Shown: positions 36,789-46,089 of the stretch, piece by piece
Layout: each line of letters starts with the position of its first letter
Numbering within the stretch: position 1 is the stretch's first letter
NCBI GenBank assembly: GCA_937931645.1
Contig: CALHAR010000008.1
Location: 1-64,000 of the forward strand
Origin: an uncultured Alphaproteobacteria bacterium
GTDB taxonomy: Bacteria; Pseudomonadota; Alphaproteobacteria; Micavibrionales; Micavibrionaceae
Reading direction: 5' to 3'
DNA: 64,000 nt
Program-made: the position numbers and the translations under genes
Notes under the pieces: generated by a model
Seen by the model: only the letters and a program-made list of their open reading frames with translations
What the model was told of the DNA's origin: nothing
Database searches by the model: none

Positions 36789-37492
36789 TTTATTGAATTT
36801 AAAATATCTTGTGCGGCCTGTGCGGGGTTATCATTCTGGGTAACTGGCCGACCAATCACCAAATGTGTTGCTCCTGTATTCATCGCTTTGTGTGGGGTCA
36901 TGACCCGTTTTTGATCGCCTGCATCACTATTTTCTGGACGAATGCCTGGCACCATCAAGATAAACCCATCTCCACATACGTCGCGTATGGCTTCAATTTC
37001 ATGCGAAGAACAAACAACACCATCCAGTCCTGCTTCTTGGGTTAGTTTTGCCATTTGCACAACGCGCTCTTTAACGGTTTCTTTATATCCCACTTTACTG
37101 ATGGCTTGCTCATCTAAACTGGTTAGGATTGTCACGGCTAATAATTTTGTTTCCGCTGGGCAAGCCTCTTTGGCTTTTTTCATCATCTCTAACCCACCAG
37201 CGGCATGAACATTTAAAAACGCTGGTTTACATTGCGACGTGATAGAACGAATAGCGCCCGCAACGGTATTAGGAATATCGTGATATTTTAAATCCAAAAA
37301 TATAGGAATATTAGGAAATGATTTTTCAATTTCTAAAACACCTTGTGGGCCAAGCGCGTTGAAAAATTGTAACCCAAGTTTAAGTCCTAAACCTGTTTTA
37401 GAAATTTCGGTGCAGAGTTTTTTGGCGGACTCTAAATCTGGTTTATCAATCGCACAAAATATTATAGGGAGGTTATTGTTTATGTTCGACAT
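36785..37492 (-). CDS. pyrF: Orotidine 5'-phosphate decarboxylase
   Basis: It makes UMP from OMP. Visible motifs of the barrel are CAIDKPDLESAKKLC, GLKLGLQFF (substrate Lys), the catalytic DLKYHDIPNTVAGAIR and the phosphate-binding LMVPGIRPENSD and LVIGRPVTQ. The frame opens at a GTG (37501) and an ATG follows at 37492; the ATG is preferred. Either start lies inside the end of the LapA-domain gene, and trpF overlaps the stop, so expression of the three is coupled. Confidence 0.96.
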   Translation of the reverse strand: MSNINNNLPIIFCAIDKPDLESAKKLCTEISKTGLGLKLGLQFFNALGPQGVLEIEKSFPNIPIFLDLKYHDIPNTVAGAIRSITSQCKPAFLNVHAAGGLEMMKKAKEACPAETKLLAVTILTSLDEQAISKVGYKETVKERVVQMAKLTQEAGLDGVVCSSHEIEAIRDVCGDGFILMVPGIRPENSDAGDQKRVMTPHKAMNTGATHLVIGRPVTQNDNPAQAAQDILNSIK

Positions 37493-37829
37493 CAATGACA
37501 CTCATCGCTTTTTCTAAATTTTTCTTTTCCAAATCAGACTCTAATTTTTCAATCTTATCTTTTAATTTATCACTATCTTTATTTAAGGTCTTAACCTCTT
37601 TCTTCAGAGTGCGCCTGGCTTTGCGGACATCACTCATGCCAAACCACGCCATAAAGGCACCGAGTAAAAACCCAGCTCCCAAAAAAGACAAGCTGATGAA
37701 ATATAAGGGGAACTCTATGGGATCATGAAGAGGGCTGTAGGTAAGTAAAACGCTCTCAGAATTTGATAGGGCGAATAATACCGCGCCCACGATAAAGGGT
37801 AATGCGATAATCCATCGAAGAAAAGCCAT
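37473..37829 (-). CDS. LapA-domain (DUF1049) inner-membrane protein
   Basis: A 118-residue protein with two membrane helices (about 5-22, WIIALPFIVGAVLFALSN, and 42-64, FISLSFLGAGFLLGAFMAWF) followed by a charged coiled coil (KTLNKDSDKLKDKIEKLESD). The layout is that of the lipopolysaccharide-assembly LapA domain family, usually found between ihfB and pyrF in Alphaproteobacteria. The precise role outside enterobacteria is unproven. It overlaps the pyrF start. Confidence 0.85.
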   Translation of the reverse strand: MAFLRWIIALPFIVGAVLFALSNSESVLLTYSPLHDPIEFPLYFISLSFLGAGFLLGAFMAWFGMSDVRKARRTLKKEVKTLNKDSDKLKDKIEKLESDLEKKNLEKAMSVIDVEHKQ

Positions 37830-37868
37830 GATTTATAATCCGTGAAGCGGGGTTAATCTGTTTAAAGT

Positions 37869-38201
37869 TTATTCAGAAGAAGGGTTATAAAATGCATCTT
37901 CTGGTGATTGAGAGTCATCTTTTTTCTCATTAAGTTTCTCACGTAACGCTTTTCCTGTTTTAAAGAAAGGAAGGCGTTTTGCTTCAACATTCACTGTTTC
38001 ACCTGTCCGTGGGTTGCGCCCTGTGCGGGCATCACGGTGTTTAATAGAAAAAGCACCAAAGCCACGAAGCTCAACACGGTCACCATTGGCTAGGGCGTCT
38101 GAAATCTCGTTAAATACGGTTTCGACAATCTTTTCTATATCCCGCAAAAATAAATGCGGGTTACGTTCTGCCAGCTTTTGTATCAGCTCCGATTTGGTCA
38201 T
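37869..38201 (-). CDS. ihfB: Integration host factor subunit beta
   Basis: A DNA-bending HU/IHF-family protein of 110 residues. [17 protein letters not shown] opens it, and the DNA-intercalating arm [30 protein letters not shown] includes the NPRTG proline and flanking residues typical of IhfB. The last 16 residues ([16 protein letters not shown]) are a polar tail beyond the usual end. It stands between lapA-domain and rpsA genes, as in most Alphaproteobacteria, with a terminator separating it from rpsA. Confidence 0.95.
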   Translation of the reverse strand: MTKSELIQKLAERNPHLFLRDIEKIVETVFNEISDALANGDRVELRGFGAFSIKHRDARTGRNPRTGETVNVEAKRLPFFKTGKALREKLNEKKDDSQSPEDAFYNPSSE

Positions 38202-38373
38202 TTTATACTCCCGCTCTTCTTTTTGACCCTATGGGTCTTTAAAAAGGCATGTCGGTTAAAACAAGTATTAAACTAAATATTACTTAATATAAGTAATGAT
38301 GCCTCTTTTGCTGGGTTATCGTCAAGTAAAAGATTCACCAATACACTGAAAATGCAGGGTTTTTTATCTTGGT

Positions 38374-38410
38374 CATAAAAAAACCGCCTTAACAATAAAG
38401 GCGGTTTTTA
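38374..38410 (-). terminator. Rho-independent terminator after rpsA
   Basis: AAAAACCGCCTT at 38379-38390 and AAGGCGGTTTTT at 38398-38409 form a 12-bp stem with a 7-nt loop. On the minus strand the stem runs into TTTTTTTATG, so it ends rpsA transcripts. The A/T tracts make it near-symmetrical. Confidence 0.85.
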
Positions 38411-38435
38411 AAAATACTTAGTCAGTTAAGGCGTA

Positions 38436-40259
38436 TTAAGCGTCTTTTTCAGAATCGTCTGCCTTTTCTTCAGCTTTCTCAGCTGTCTTCTTGGCAGGCG
38501 CCTTTTTAGCCGCTTTTTTCGCTTTTGGCTTTTCTTCGGCATCATCTGACGCAGAATCAACAGCCTTACTGCTTAACGCTGCACCAAGGATATCACCAAG
38601 AGACGCCCCTGATTCAGTAGAACCGAAGGTTTCAAGTGCTTGCTTGTCCTCGTCCAACTCACGGGCTTTGATAGATAGGCCAACTTTACGGTTTTTCTGG
38701 TCAACAGTGATGATTTTCGCATCAACTTTTTCACCAACTGCAAAACGGTCTGTCCGTTGCTCTGAACGCTCTCTTGAAAGGTCAACCTTCTTAATTGTAC
38801 CTGTAACACCGTCATTGACAGTTACTTCGACAACCATTGATTTCACTTCAGAAACCGTACAAGTCACAACGGCGCCTCTGGCCATGCCTTTCATTGCTCC
38901 TTCAAATGGATCGTCAGTCAGCTGTTTAATACCCAGCGCAACACGTTCCTTTTCAGGGTCAACATCAAGGATCTTAACCTTCACTGTATCGCCTTTATTG
39001 AAAGCTTTTAAAGCATCTTCAGTTTGGTCTTCCCATGAAATGTCAGAAATGTGAACCATACCATCAATGTCTGAATCAACAGCTACAAACAGGCCAAATT
39101 CAGTAACATTGTTGATTTCACCTTCGATTTCATCACCGACTTTATGCTTATCAGCAAAGCCAGCCCATGGGTTTTCTTGACATTGTTTAATACCAAGGGA
39201 AATACGACGTTTTTCAACATCAACTTCCAATACCATAATTTCAACTTCTTCCGATGTAGAAATAATTTTTCCAGGGTGAATGTTCTTCTTTGTCCATGAC
39301 ATTTCAGAAACGTGAACCAAACCTTCAATACCATCTTCAAGTTCTACAAACGCCCCATAATCTGTGATGTTTGTAACACGGCCTTTAAAGACACCTTTGA
39401 TTGGGTATTTGGCAGTAACGCCTTCCCATGGGTCTGTTTCAAGTTGTTTCATACCCAATGAAATACGCTGTGTTTCTTTGTTAAAACGAATGATCTGAAC
39501 ATTAACTGTTTGACCAACTTGCAGGACTTCTGATGGGTGGTTAACACGTTTCCATGAAATATCGGTGACGTGCAACAATCCGTCTACACCACCAAGGTCG
39601 ATAAACGCCCCATAATCTGTGATGTTTTTAACAATACCTTCAATAACAGACCCTTCTGCAATATTCTGCATCAAGTCTGATTTTGCTTCTTCACGGCTCT
39701 CTTCAAGAACGGCACGACGTGAAACAACTATGTTTCCACGTTGACGGTCCATTTTTAGAATAAGAAACGGTTGTGGTGTTCCCATTAACGGGGTGATGTC
39801 ACGGATAGGACGGATATCAACTTGTGATCCCGGTAAGAACGCAACGGCTCCACCCAAATCAACAGTAAATCCACCCTTAACGCGACCAAAGATAACACCT
39901 GTAACGCGCTCGTTTTTCTTATGAGAGATTTCCATCTCAACCCACGCTTCTTCACGACGGGCTTTTTCACGAGAAAGAACGGTCTCGCCATTTTTGTCTT
40001 CCATACGGTCAACAAAAACATCAACTTCGTCACCAACGCGAATTTCGTTATCCTGTCCAGGAACGGTAAATTCTCTAAGAGAAATTCTTCCTTCAGATTT
40101 GAGGCCAACATCAACGATGACGGCATCACTTTGTACTTCGATAATTCTACCTTTAACAACCGAGCCTTGTTGGGCTTGGTGCTCCATGGAACTCTCTAGG
40201 AGAGCGGCAAATTCCTTGGATTCTACTCTGTCTTGTATAGTTTTAGCTGCTTGAGCCAT
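38436..40259 (-). CDS. rpsA: 30S ribosomal protein S1
   Basis: The 607-residue mRNA-binding ribosomal protein has six S1 repeats, recognisable from recurring GxV.....GAFV segments such as FGRVKGGFTVDLGGAVAFLP, ITDYGAFIDLGGVDGLLHVTDIS and ITDYGAFVELEDGIEGLVHVSEMS. A Glu/Lys/Ala-rich tail follows (KPKAKKAAKKAPAKKTAEKA). Length is a little above the 560 typical because of the tail. It lies downstream of cmk, the conserved arrangement, with a 148-bp gap that probably carries its own promoter. Confidence 0.97.
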   Translation of the reverse strand: MAQAAKTIQDRVESKEFAALLESSMEHQAQQGSVVKGRIIEVQSDAVIVDVGLKSEGRISLREFTVPGQDNEIRVGDEVDVFVDRMEDKNGETVLSREKARREEAWVEMEISHKKNERVTGVIFGRVKGGFTVDLGGAVAFLPGSQVDIRPIRDITPLMGTPQPFLILKMDRQRGNIVVSRRAVLEESREEAKSDLMQNIAEGSVIEGIVKNITDYGAFIDLGGVDGLLHVTDISWKRVNHPSEVLQVGQTVNVQIIRFNKETQRISLGMKQLETDPWEGVTAKYPIKGVFKGRVTNITDYGAFVELEDGIEGLVHVSEMSWTKKNIHPGKIISTSEEVEIMVLEVDVEKRRISLGIKQCQENPWAGFADKHKVGDEIEGEINNVTEFGLFVAVDSDIDGMVHISDISWEDQTEDALKAFNKGDTVKVKILDVDPEKERVALGIKQLTDDPFEGAMKGMARGAVVTCTVSEVKSMVVEVTVNDGVTGTIKKVDLSRERSEQRTDRFAVGEKVDAKIITVDQKNRKVGLSIKARELDEDKQALETFGSTESGASLGDILGAALSSKAVDSASDDAEEKPKAKKAAKKAPAKKTAEKAEEKADDSEKDA

Positions 40260-40407
40260 AATAGTACCTATTTCTAACCTCGTTATCCGTTTAAACGCGA
40301 TAAGTCGATTAGCTTTCTTTTAGTTAAAATAATGAAAAGATGACAACGTTTTCCGGCTTTCGCCCGCGACATAGATTCATTTTTTAGAGTTGGCGGAGAT
40401 GTTAATT

Positions 40408-41058
40408 TTAAGAACGGTCTTTGATGATTTTTGTGGCTGTGTCTAATACCTCCTGTGGAGTCATATCAGACGTATCAATCACATGACAATCATGGTCGGG
40501 TTTCAAATGCTCATTGAGTCTTATTGAATCCCGTAAATCCCGTTCTCGCATTTCTGCCAAAACTGTGGATTGTTTAGCCTCTATACCGCGTGATTGCAAC
40601 TCTAAAGTGCGCCGCTCCGCCCTTTTTTCGATACTGGCCGTAATGAAAAACTTAATATCTGCCTCGGGGCAGATGACGGTTCCAATATCCCGCCCGTCTA
40701 AAACAGCCCCTTTTTTTGCGCTTTTGGCAAAATTACGCTGAAAATCATCTAAATTACGCCTAATTTGCGGTATTTGCGCGACTATTGACGCCATATCGCC
40801 AATTTTATCGTTCCTAAGGGTGCTATCATCGTATTTTTCGTGTAAATTTTGGCTTAAATCTGCTGAAACGGTAGTAATTTTGTCTATTTCTTCTGGTTTT
40901 ATATCATTTTCAATGCATTTTAGGGCAACACGGCGATAAAGTGCGCCTGTATCAAGAAAGTCATAGCCAAATTGCGCCGCTAAGGTACGCGCCAATGATC
41001 CCTTACCGCTCGCGGCGGGGCCATCTATTGCTATCACTATTTTTTGCGTGTCAGTCAT
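40408..41058 (-). CDS. cmk: (d)CMP kinase
   Basis: It phosphorylates CMP and dCMP. It has 216 residues with the P-loop AIDGPAASGKGSLARTLA, YDFLDTGALYRRVAL for CMP binding, the DGRDIGTVICPEADIKFFITAS region, and a lid with RTLELQSRG. The gene overlaps the aroA stop by 8 bp, so the two are translationally coupled, upstream of rpsA. Confidence 0.96.
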   Translation of the reverse strand: MTDTQKIVIAIDGPAASGKGSLARTLAAQFGYDFLDTGALYRRVALKCIENDIKPEEIDKITTVSADLSQNLHEKYDDSTLRNDKIGDMASIVAQIPQIRRNLDDFQRNFAKSAKKGAVLDGRDIGTVICPEADIKFFITASIEKRAERRTLELQSRGIEAKQSTVLAEMRERDLRDSIRLNEHLKPDHDCHVIDTSDMTPQEVLDTATKIIKDRS

Positions 41059-42382
41059 TCTTAGCCATCATGTTCCCGCCTAGCTCCTTCATCAAATCAA
41101 TGAAGTTTGGAAAGCTGGTTTTTATAGGGGCGACGTCATCAATCGTCACAGGGTCAGATGTTACCATACCCAACACTAGAAAACTCATCGCTATACGGTG
41201 GTCAAGTGCGGTTTTAATTTCTGCGCCACCTTTGGGGGCGTTACCTGTACCATGGATAGTGAGGCTATCCTCACCCATTTCTAAATCTACACCGCAGGCT
41301 TTCAACCCTTGGTACATCATAAGTAATCTATCGCTTTCTTTAACGCGTAGTTCTTCCAATCCTGTCATGGTTGTTGTGCCCTCGGCGCAGGTGGCGGCAA
41401 CGGCGAGAATAGGAAATTCATCAATCATGCTTGGTACGCGTGAGGCAGGAACATCAATAGCTTTTAAGACACCAGATCCTTTTACAATTAAATCTGCTAC
41501 TTGTTCGCCAGATTCTATGCGCTCATTTTTAAATTCAATGTCTGCGCCCATTTCAATAAATGTTGTGTAAATTCCATTACGGCGGTCATTCATCAGAATA
41601 TTTTTCATCTCAATGTGCGACCCTTCGCAGATAAGCGCCGCGACGGTCGGGAAGGCGGCAGAACTCGGGTCGCTTGGCACATGTACTGTCGTGCCTTTTA
41701 GATCAACTTGCCCCGTTACGGTGACGCGTTGTGCGCCGTCTTGCAGGTCTTCAACCTCAACAGGAACACCAAAGGCACGCAGCATGTTTTCGGTATGGTC
41801 ACGTGTTGGGGTTGTTTCAATGACGGATGTTTTCCCCATAGCCGATAGGCCGGCAAGCATAACACAAGATTTTACCTGCGCGGAGGCAACGGGCAATTTA
41901 TATTCAATAGGTAAGGTGCTTTCAGGTCCCGTGATTGTTAGTGGCAATTTTCCACCGTCCTGCGCTTTAATTTTTGCGCCCATTTGTTCAAGGGGTTTAA
42001 TAACGCGTCCCATTGGACGTTTATTGAGTGAGGCATCGCCGCTAAACGTCGCGGTGATATTGTGTCCACCAACTAAGCCCATCAACAGTCGCGTTGATGT
42101 CCCGCTATTACCCATCTCTAAAACATCATCAGGCTCTTGCAGGCCACCAATACCAACACCGTGACAACGCCAAATACCGTCTTCACCACATTGTATATCC
42201 GCGCCCATGGCGCGCATTGCGTCGGCTGTATTGATGACATCTTCACCCTCTAAAAGACCATGAATAACGGTTTCGCCAATGGCTATACCTCCAAACATTA
42301 GGGAACGGTGAGAGATAGATTTATCCCCTGGAATAACAGGTGACCCTTTTAAGGCACGGGCTTTATAGGAAGAGAATTTCAT
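41051..42382 (-). CDS. aroA: 3-phosphoshikimate 1-carboxyvinyltransferase (EPSP synthase)
   Basis: The sixth step of the shikimate pathway. The 443-residue protein has GSPVIPGDKSISHRSLMFGGIA at the start, the EPSP-synthase signature MGNSGTSTRLLMGLV and the second signature RVKESDRLLMM. The LTIHGTGNAPKGG, ALDHRIAMSFLVLG end is also present. The MGNSGTSTRL loop and ALDHRIAM motif resemble the class II enzymes that include glyphosate-tolerant forms (CP4-like), common in Alphaproteobacteria; sensitivity cannot be deduced. It heads aroA-cmk. Confidence 0.97.
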   Translation of the reverse strand: MKFSSYKARALKGSPVIPGDKSISHRSLMFGGIAIGETVIHGLLEGEDVINTADAMRAMGADIQCGEDGIWRCHGVGIGGLQEPDDVLEMGNSGTSTRLLMGLVGGHNITATFSGDASLNKRPMGRVIKPLEQMGAKIKAQDGGKLPLTITGPESTLPIEYKLPVASAQVKSCVMLAGLSAMGKTSVIETTPTRDHTENMLRAFGVPVEVEDLQDGAQRVTVTGQVDLKGTTVHVPSDPSSAAFPTVAALICEGSHIEMKNILMNDRRNGIYTTFIEMGADIEFKNERIESGEQVADLIVKGSGVLKAIDVPASRVPSMIDEFPILAVAATCAEGTTTMTGLEELRVKESDRLLMMYQGLKACGVDLEMGEDSLTIHGTGNAPKGGAEIKTALDHRIAMSFLVLGMVTSDPVTIDDVAPIKTSFPNFIDLMKELGGNMMAKND

Positions 42383-42424
42383 AAGGATTTTATAGGCGTT
42401 TGGTCTTTTGACTGCAAGAAAAGA

Positions 42425-44617
42425 TTAGGAATTAAAACTATCCAGATTGCCACTATAATCATCGACAAACTTTTGGAACTCTTCTTTTGGAACCGCTTTA
42501 GAATAACGAAATCCTTGAACTTCATCACAGCCATGCTCTATTAAGAATTTTTCATGATCCTTTGTTTCCACACCTTCGGCAATCACTTGTAAATTCAATG
42601 AATGCCCTAAACTAATAATTGTTCTGGTGATGGCCGCATCATCTGCATTATTCAGCGCATTACGGATAAAGGATTGATCAATTTTTAAACGGTCAATATT
42701 AAACTGACGTAGGTAGGATAGGGAAGAATACCCTGTTCCAAAATCATCAATGGCTAACTCTACGCCTAACTTATGAAGCTTGTTTAATGTTTCAACAGCA
42801 ATGGAAATATCGTCCATAAAGATACTCTCAGTTACTTCTAATTCTAACAATTCTGGTTTAACGCCTGTCTCTTTTAAAGTCTTTGCCGTATAAGCCACCA
42901 AATCACTTTGGTAGAACTGTGCGCCAGATACATTAACCGCAATACGGATATTTTTTCCTTGCTCATGCCAAGTTTTTGCAGTGGTACAGGCTTCTTTCAA
43001 AACCCATTCGCCAATAGGAACAATCAAACCAGATTGTTCGGCAATAGGGATAAACTCTGCTGGAGATATAAAGGCACCGCCTTCTTTGCTGTTATCTTTT
43101 TTCCACCAACGGATAAGGGCTTCTGCACCGATAATTTTACCACTCTTCAAATCAAACTGCGGTTGGTAGAATATTGTTAAATCTTCATTTTCTAGCGCAT
43201 CTCTTAAATCTCTTAGAAGCTGGAAGCGTTGCTGAACGGCACGGTCAAAATCTTCTGAATATTCACGGATACGGTCACGCCCTTCTTCTTTTGCACGGTT
43301 AAGGGCAATGTCGGCATGTTTTAAAACAGTGTTCGGGTCGGTACCATCTTTTGGGTAAGTCGCCACCCCAATAGATGTCCTAATCTGGAAAGATTCATTA
43401 TAAACTTTAAAATGCTCACCGTTTATAATTTTTGCTACTTTTGCTCCAACATCACGCGCAGTTTTTAAATCGCTATTTAAAGGCATTGTAACGGCAAACT
43501 CGTCGGCATCAACACGGGCAACTACGGCATCTTCAGGTAAGTTACTACGCAGGCGTTTGGCGACACCGCGTAAAATGGCATCACCGACGCTATGCCCCAT
43601 TGAATCGTTAATATCTTTAAAGTGATCTAAATCTAGCGTAACAACAGCAAACTCTTTGTTACTTTTATTGTCACTTGTAAAAGCCTGCTCTGTTAGCTTT
43701 TGAGTAAATAATATTCTATTTGGCAATCCCGTTAATTGATCAAAATAAGCAAGTTTATGAATTTTATCTTCCGCCGCAGAGCGCACTTGCTGCATGTTCT
43801 CTGCATTTTGTTTTATCAGGCTTTGCGCCATTGTAATGGCACTACCAATTTCATCGCTGGCATTAAAAGGACTTTTAGGAATTTTTGGGTTCTCAGGGTT
43901 TTGTTGCGCTAAGATTAAGTTATCACGCATAAATAATATAGGCTCTAATAACCAATGCCCTAATGCAATCATTAAAACAGTTGTGACAAACAAAGACAGC
44001 AATAGCATGATGGTTATTGTTTCAATAACATAGTTTATAACCAGATTACTGACTTTTTCAGAATTTAATCTTGCAACAATAATATAAGATCTTCTTAAAT
44101 CATCGGGTCTAAAAATAACCTCATAAGACGCGCCATCGCCTGAACGGTATGTTTTTGCAAGGCTATCTTCATTTGTGATGCTTATGGTAGACGGTTCGCC
44201 ATAATGCCCCAGCAAAAGATAATCCATTGAATAAACGGTTATACCATTCACAATAGTTGTGGTTATGATGTTACGGGCTTTATTATCAGATATAGGAGAT
44301 TGTAAAAAACCAACATTATTTTCAATGACAGGCGCAATAGCGGAGCGTGCAACTTCTTTAATGTCACTTAAGAGTTTGGTTTCTTCTTGCCGGATTGTTA
44401 AAGTCAGTATAGCGACTTGAACCGTCAGAATGGTTAAAAACACAACAGCCGCAATACGCCAACTGAGGCGGCTTTTCCAGATATGTGATGAAGACTTATT
44501 TAAAGAGCTCAGCAAGCTTTTACCATTCAAAGCAGCCTCTTGGTTCTCAACAGGCTTCATGATGTCCAACCTATCGATGGAAGCGATATCTGGCGATATA
44601 TTCTTTTTTGCAAACAA
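42425..44617 (-). CDS. Membrane-bound c-di-GMP phosphodiesterase with degenerate GGDEF and intact EAL
   Basis: It carries two membrane helices (about 54-73 and 200-222) flanking a periplasmic sensor of about 125 residues, then a HAMP-like linker, a GGDEF domain and an EAL domain. The GGDEF active site reads VARVDADEFAV, so both glycines are replaced and the inhibitory RxxD site is LPED: cyclase activity is unlikely. The EAL side is complete (EALIRW, NVSGAQF, ELEVTES, IDDFGTGYSS, KIDQSF, AEGVET), indicating an active phosphodiesterase. The frame opens at TTG 44617 behind GGGGA; an ATG at 44560 is the alternative. It stands alone, with 199 bp before it. A link with the adhesin exporter at the window start is conceivable, since LapA-type adhesins are controlled by c-di-GMP. 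Confidence 0.9.
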   Translation of the reverse strand: MFAKKNISPDIASIDRLDIMKPVENQEAALNGKSLLSSLNKSSSHIWKSRLSWRIAAVVFLTILTVQVAILTLTIRQEETKLLSDIKEVARSAIAPVIENNVGFLQSPISDNKARNIITTTIVNGITVYSMDYLLLGHYGEPSTISITNEDSLAKTYRSGDGASYEVIFRPDDLRRSYIIVARLNSEKVSNLVINYVIETITIMLLLSLFVTTVLMIALGHWLLEPILFMRDNLILAQQNPENPKIPKSPFNASDEIGSAITMAQSLIKQNAENMQQVRSAAEDKIHKLAYFDQLTGLPNRILFTQKLTEQAFTSDNKSNKEFAVVTLDLDHFKDINDSMGHSVGDAILRGVAKRLRSNLPEDAVVARVDADEFAVTMPLNSDLKTARDVGAKVAKIINGEHFKVYNESFQIRTSIGVATYPKDGTDPNTVLKHADIALNRAKEEGRDRIREYSEDFDRAVQQRFQLLRDLRDALENEDLTIFYQPQFDLKSGKIIGAEALIRWWKKDNSKEGGAFISPAEFIPIAEQSGLIVPIGEWVLKEACTTAKTWHEQGKNIRIAVNVSGAQFYQSDLVAYTAKTLKETGVKPELLELEVTESIFMDDISIAVETLNKLHKLGVELAIDDFGTGYSSLSYLRQFNIDRLKIDQSFIRNALNNADDAAITRTIISLGHSLNLQVIAEGVETKDHEKFLIEHGCDEVQGFRYSKAVPKEEFQKFVDDYSGNLDSFNS

Positions 44618-44816
44618 TTATTTCCCCGATTATTGTGCATTAATTTATTTAGGATTTTAAGATCCAGTCAAAAATTTACTCTTTATCTTAATCGAAAACA
44701 GTTAATAAGGTGTTTAATTCAAATGTCGAAGTGACGATAAAGACTATAGCTTGATTTGCTAAAATATTGAAATAAAAAGATTTTTAACATAAAATAGAAT
44801 TTAAATAAAATTTTAT

Positions 44817-45191
44817 CTATTTAGAAATAGGATCTACAAAAATAAGCTTATCTTGTGATTCTACCATGCGGTAAAAGCAACTCTTCCGCCCTGTGTGACA
44901 GGCACCTGACCCTTTTTGGTCAATAAGCATGACGATAGCATCTTGATCGCAATCAATACGTATTTCTTGAACATGCTGCGTTGCACCGCTTGTCGCTCCT
45001 TTATGCCATAGCTCTTGTCGAGACCTACTCCAGTAATGTGCTTGTCCTGTTTCTAAAGTTTTATCAAAGGCCTCTTTATTCATCCATGCCAACATAAGGA
45101 CTTCTTTTGTTGTGGAATCTTGGGCGATAGCGGCAATTAAGCCGGTCTCATCAAATTTTATATTCAGGGTGTCTGTTTCATCGTGTGACAT
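44817..45191 (-). CDS. hisI: Phosphoribosyl-AMP cyclohydrolase
   Basis: It opens the purine ring of phosphoribosyl-AMP in histidine synthesis. The 124-residue single-domain enzyme has [31 protein letters not shown], the metal-binding [12 protein letters not shown], and the zinc ligands in [13 protein letters not shown]. There is no fused HisE. An AAGGAT site lies 8 nt before the ATG, and the region upstream is the 129-bp tandem array. No other his genes are close; linkage of hisI to folE is common in this class. Confidence 0.96.
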   Translation of the reverse strand: MSHDETDTLNIKFDETGLIAAIAQDSTTKEVLMLAWMNKEAFDKTLETGQAHYWSRSRQELWHKGATSGATQHVQEIRIDCDQDAIVMLIDQKGSGACHTGRKSCFYRMVESQDKLIFVDPISK

Positions 45192-45218
45192 TTTTTTTAA
45201 TCCTTATTTCCTTTTTTT

Positions 45219-45606
45219 AGAGCAAGGGTAATATCTTTATCTAATTTTGCCATATCATACCCCCTTCTACCTTCGCTTGCGAAGGGTAGAATCTTAAAAA
45301 ATTAGATTGGGGGTTTGTTTGTTAGTTTTATCTTTATTTAACTTTTAAGAGCAAGGGTAATATCTTTATCTAATTTCGCCATATCATACTCCCTTCTACC
45401 TTCGCTTGCGAAGAGTAGAATCTTAAAAAATTAGATTGGGGGTTTGCTTTTATAGTTTTATCTTTATTTAACTTTTAAGAGCAAGGGTAATATCTTTATC
45501 TAATTTTGCTATATCATACCCCCTTCTACCTTCGCTTGCGAAGGGTAGAATCTTAAAAAATTAGATTGGGGGTTTGTTTGTTAGTTTTATCTTTATTTAA
45601 CTTTTA
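45219..45606. repeat. Three tandem copies of a 129-130 bp unit derived from the DUF2726 gene 3' end
   Basis: Units lie at 45219-45347, 45348-45477 and 45478-45606, differing at only a few positions (the middle copy most). Each starts with the last 46 bp of the neighbouring DUF2726 gene (codons for YDMAKLDKDITLALKS and stop, read on the minus strand; the in-gene copy is 45607-45652). On the plus strand this is followed by a 12-bp imperfect palindrome (TTCTACCTTCGC / GCGAAGGGTAGAA), a TCTTAAAAAATTAGATTGGGGG stretch split by the complementary pair noted below, and an AT-rich end. GATTGGGGG at 45564-45572 is complementary to CCCCCAATC at 45648-45656 inside the gene. The array fills the gap between hisI and the DUF2726 gene. 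There is no conserved open frame: the ATG that would give a 14-residue peptide in copies 1 and 2 is lost in copy 3. Confidence 0.93.
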
Positions 45607-46088
45607 AGAGCAAGGGTAATATCTTTATCTAATTTTGCCATATCATACCCCCAATCCACGCGAACACGAAGCAAAGTTACGCCTGCTGCTTTCATGGCGT
45701 TGTTGACGAAGACATCACGTTTTTGCCGTGCTGGCCTATCGTGCGACTTATCATCCAACTCAATAGCCAGCACAATGGCGCTGGATCGTGTATCAAACAA
45801 AACAAAATCAATATGCTTTGATGATATTTTGGGGCCATAGCCGCGTCGCCAATTCACATCGCTACAATTAATAATATCGGCAAGGCGAACCTTACACGCA
45901 ATATCATATTTATTTTTAACAACGGCTTTTAAAACACCATAAAATTTTTGTTCGGCCTTAGTTAATAAAAAGTCCCGCGCAAAATAGGGGTAGCGAGTTT
46001 TCTGCTTTGTGAAGATCAACATGATTATCATGCTGATGAATAGAATAATAAAACCGAAAGCTATATTTTCAGGTGTCAGATCGAACAT
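45597..46088 (-). CDS. DUF2726-domain protein with N-terminal membrane anchor
   Basis: It has one N-terminal membrane helix (AFGFIILFISMIIMLIF) followed by a DUF2726 domain. That domain shows LTKAEQKFYGVLKAVV, KVRLADII, SKHIDFVLFD and AIELDDKSHDRPARQKRDVFVNNAM. DUF2726 is related to the restriction-endonuclease-like fold; the FVLFD...AIELDDKSH part resembles a PD-(D/E)xK core with D, E and possibly K, so a nuclease-type activity is possible but unproven. The ATG at 46088 is preferred over the GTG at 46124, since it directly follows the EamA stop. The last 46 bp of the gene are repeated three times downstream. Confidence 0.83.
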   Translation of the reverse strand: MFDLTPENIAFGFIILFISMIIMLIFTKQKTRYPYFARDFLLTKAEQKFYGVLKAVVKNKYDIACKVRLADIINCSDVNWRRGYGPKISSKHIDFVLFDTRSSAIVLAIELDDKSHDRPARQKRDVFVNNAMKAAGVTLLRVRVDWGYDMAKLDKDITLALKS

Positions 46089-46089
46089 G

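Noticed and set aside
38491-39054. Plus-strand frame of 187 codons opposite rpsA
   Set aside because: rpsA on the minus strand explains the stretch completely; the antisense product is Ser/Thr-rich with no family pattern.
41613-42164. Plus-strand frame of 183 codons opposite aroA
   Set aside because: It is antisense to well-conserved EPSP synthase motifs and has no start signal.
45219-45477. Mini-genes encoding a MAKLDKDITLALKS peptide
   Set aside because: Two copies have ATG after a GGGGG stretch, but the third copy has ATA and the peptide is just the end of the DUF2726 protein. Coding constraint is not supported.
45219-45606. CRISPR array
   Set aside because: The repeats are direct neighbours of 129-130 bp without spacers, are derived from a gene end, and no cas gene is present.
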